Of a stretch of 7,437 nucleotides of DNA, positions 5,972 through 7,437 are shown piece by piece (the first letter of the stretch is position 1; every line of letters starts with the position of its first letter). A program made the position numbers and the translations under genes. Below the pieces are notes generated by a model. It was not told the DNA's origin and made no database searches. It worked only from the letters and a program-made list of their open reading frames with translations. Source of the DNA: Firmicutes bacterium UBA3930 (GTDB lineage: Bacteria; Bacillota; Clostridia; Caldicoprobacterales; Caldicoprobacteraceae); NCBI GenBank assembly GCA_002385885.1, contig DGEI01000025.1, positions 6,497-13,933 of the forward strand. The letters are read 5' to 3'.

Positions 5972-6817
5972 ATGTCTTTAATTCGTTTTTTTCGTAATCG
6001 TCCATTGGTTATAATAGTAATACTATCTGTTCTTTTAATTGTCGCTGCTGTTTTTACTTCGCAAAATGACGGGAGTATAAACGCCGTTGAAGGAATAGTA
6101 GGGGAGATTATTTCTCCTGTCCAGAAAATATTGTATAGCGCCACATCATATGTGTATAATTCTATTTCAGATATAAAGGAAAGGCGCGAACTGAGAACTA
6201 ACTACCAGAATTTAAAAGAGCGTGTGGCTTACCTTGAGAAAGAATTGCTTCGGATGAATGAATTGGAAAAGCAAAATCAGCGGCTTAGGAGACTTTTGGA
6301 TTTTGCCACTGAAAGAGAGGAGTTTGTGGTTACCGGCGCCAGGGTGACAGGGAAAGACCCGGGAAACTGGTTTGATATTTTTACAATCGACAAAGGTGAG
6401 AATCATGGCATAGCCGTTAATATGGCGGTGGTAACCGAACAGGGACTGGTAGGCCGGATTATAGAAGTGGGTTCAAATTGGTCCAAGGTACAGTCTATTA
6501 TTGATGCCAGGAGTTCAATAAGCGGAATTATAGAAAGAACGAGAGATAACGGAGTGGTAAAAGGAAATAATCTCTTTGGGTTTGAGGACGGTACATGCAG
6601 CATGATATATTTGCCTCTTGATTCCGAGATAGTAGAAGGGGACAAGGTGATTACATCGGGATTGGGGGGTATTCTTCCCAAAGGTATATACATTGGGGAA
6701 GTGAAAGAGATAACGCGTTCAAAGCGTGATCTTTATAAAACCGTCATTGTAGAACCGGCTGTGGATTTCCGCCGCCTTGAAGAGGTACTGGTAGTTAAAG
6801 GAAGAACCGATGATTGA
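5972..6817 (+). CDS. mreC: Rod-shape-determining protein MreC
   Basis: MreC is a bitopic membrane protein whose extracytoplasmic beta domains bridge MreB/MreD to the elongation penicillin-binding protein and RodA. The 281 residues show a short basic cytoplasmic tail (MSLIRFFRNR), one transmembrane helix at about 11-29, and a charged, heptad-rich coiled coil at about 66-112 that mediates dimerisation in the family. The two beta-barrel domains follow, with family hallmarks GNWFDIFTIDKG (131-142), GLVGRIIEVG (158-167), DARSSISGIIERT (178-190), VITSGLGGILPKGIYIGEV (226-244) and VDFRRLEEVLVV (264-275). Length and domain order are normal. The likely ribosome binding site, AGGG at 5963-5966, is weak and overlaps the mreB stop codon, which points to translational coupling with mreB. 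Confidence 0.95.
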   Translation: MSLIRFFRNRPLVIIVILSVLLIVAAVFTSQNDGSINAVEGIVGEIISPVQKILYSATSYVYNSISDIKERRELRTNYQNLKERVAYLEKELLRMNELEKQNQRLRRLLDFATEREEFVVTGARVTGKDPGNWFDIFTIDKGENHGIAVNMAVVTEQGLVGRIIEVGSNWSKVQSIIDARSSISGIIERTRDNGVVKGNNLFGFEDGTCSMIYLPLDSEIVEGDKVITSGLGGILPKGIYIGEVKEITRSKRDLYKTVIVEPAVDFRRLEEVLVVKGRTDD

Positions 6818-6880
6818 CTTTGCTCATTGGCAATATTGTTTAATATGAGTTCAATATGTATACGGTAAAGGATAGAAAGA

Positions 6881-7390
6881 ATGAAAGGCTGGGTTATTTG
6901 CGGGATACTGTTGGGTAATATTATTATTCAATCGTCTTTGTTTCCATTTATTCAAATATACGGGGTTCAACCGGATTCCTTGGCTGTCCTGGTTGTATCC
7001 TTTGCGTTACTGGCGGGAAATCCTACATCTGCGATAGTAGGCCTGGCCGGCGGTTTGCTGCAGGATATTATTTACGGACCGTGTGTCGGAGTATATGCGC
7101 TTCAATATATGCTGGCCGGCTATACCATAGGTTTGGTTTATGGCAAGGTATTTGCTGACAAGATGATGGTTTGCATGTTTTTTGTTGCATTAATGGTTTT
7201 ATTAAGGGAGTTTCTTATGTTTATACAGCTCTTTTTCACTGGCCTGGATGTGTCGATTTACAATGTGTTCTTCACGGTCATATTGCCTGAAATTGTATAT
7301 ACCGTAGCTGTTACACCATTGATATATTATTTGATGAGAAGATTGTATAAGTATAGATTTATGAACCGGCGCTGGCATTTTGGGAATTAA
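6881..7390 (+). CDS. mreD: Rod-shape-determining protein MreD
   Basis: MreD is the small integral-membrane member of the MreBCD elongation complex. The 169-residue length is typical. The sequence is almost wholly hydrophobic, with about five to six helices near residues 4-22, 32-48, 50-66, 71-90, 96-118 and 127-152. It ends with a basic cytoplasmic tail (MRRLYKYRFMNRRW) whose positive charge fits the positive-inside rule. The segment GVQPDSLAVLVVSFALLAGN (28-47), then GGLLQDIIYGP (57-67) and the GVYALQYMLAGYTIG region (69-83), matches the usual MreD pattern of PD followed by GLLQD and G-x-x-AL. AAAGGA at 6867-6872, 8 nt from the ATG, is the ribosome binding site. A 63-nt spacer separates it from mreC, longer than the mreB-mreC junction. 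It has no clear promoter or terminator, so mreD most likely belongs to the same transcript. Confidence 0.92.
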   Translation: MKGWVICGILLGNIIIQSSLFPFIQIYGVQPDSLAVLVVSFALLAGNPTSAIVGLAGGLLQDIIYGPCVGVYALQYMLAGYTIGLVYGKVFADKMMVCMFFVALMVLLREFLMFIQLFFTGLDVSIYNVFFTVILPEIVYTVAVTPLIYYLMRRLYKYRFMNRRWHFGN

Positions 7391-7437
7391 CCCTCCTGGT
7401 ACACGGATAACCATAGCCTGTTTACAGCCGGTTAAAT

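Noticed and set aside
7408..7434. Stem TAACC/GGTTA with inner CTG/CAG at the right edge as a terminator for mreD
   Set aside because: The stem is interrupted by an asymmetric internal loop and no T-tract follows before the window ends. It may simply be part of the leader of the next gene.
1..7437. CRISPR array, insertion sequence, toxin-antitoxin pair, prophage or defence system
   Set aside because: No direct repeat arrays, transposase motifs or matching small gene pairs were seen; the genes are core functions in a familiar order.

Overview
The window reads as ordinary housekeeping chromosome from a Gram-positive, low-to-moderate GC anaerobe of the class Clostridia. The evidence is the gene order (a DUF4321-type small membrane protein, then maf, then mreB-mreC-mreD), strong AGGAGG-like ribosome binding sites, heavy use of AGA/AGG arginine codons, and protein sequences typical of Clostridia. 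A genus cannot be assigned from the sequence alone. All eight genes are on the + strand and intact, and no mobile element, CRISPR array, tRNA or rRNA is visible.

Layout. Positions 1-25 look like the right arm and T-tract of a terminator whose left arm lies outside the window. An extended -10 promoter (about 110-118) precedes a 12-helix major facilitator transporter of unknown substrate (160-1362). After 169 bp comes a good promoter (TTCACA-17-TATAAT), then trxB (thioredoxin reductase, 1532-2452) and glmM (phosphoglucosamine mutase, 2471-3820), 18 nt apart and probably co-transcribed. A third promoter (TTGTAA-16-TGTTATACT) precedes a DUF4321-like two-helix protein (3929-4192), which is one base from maf (4194-4796). 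An AT-rich gap of 136 bp leads to the rod-shape genes mreB (4933-5964), mreC (5972-6817) and mreD (6881-7390). The last 47 bp are non-coding as far as can be seen; in related genomes a class B penicillin-binding protein gene (mrdA type) often follows.

How the genes fit together. GlmM makes glucosamine-1-phosphate for UDP-GlcNAc, the first committed peptidoglycan precursor. MreBCD organise the elongation machinery that inserts that peptidoglycan. Maf is a house-cleaning nucleotide pyrophosphatase linked to septation in Bacillus and traditionally found beside mreBCD. TrxB supplies thiol-disulfide reducing power. The transporter has no evident link to the rest.

No undescribed system is evident. 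The points most worth a second look are a Trp replacing the usual Arg in the C-terminal FAD-site motif of TrxB, the uncharacterised DUF4321-like protein tightly coupled to maf, the trxB-glmM pairing, and the absence of radC between maf and mreB. Start codons for the DUF4321-like gene and mreB are set here from their ribosome binding sites and lie downstream of longer in-frame TTG alternatives.
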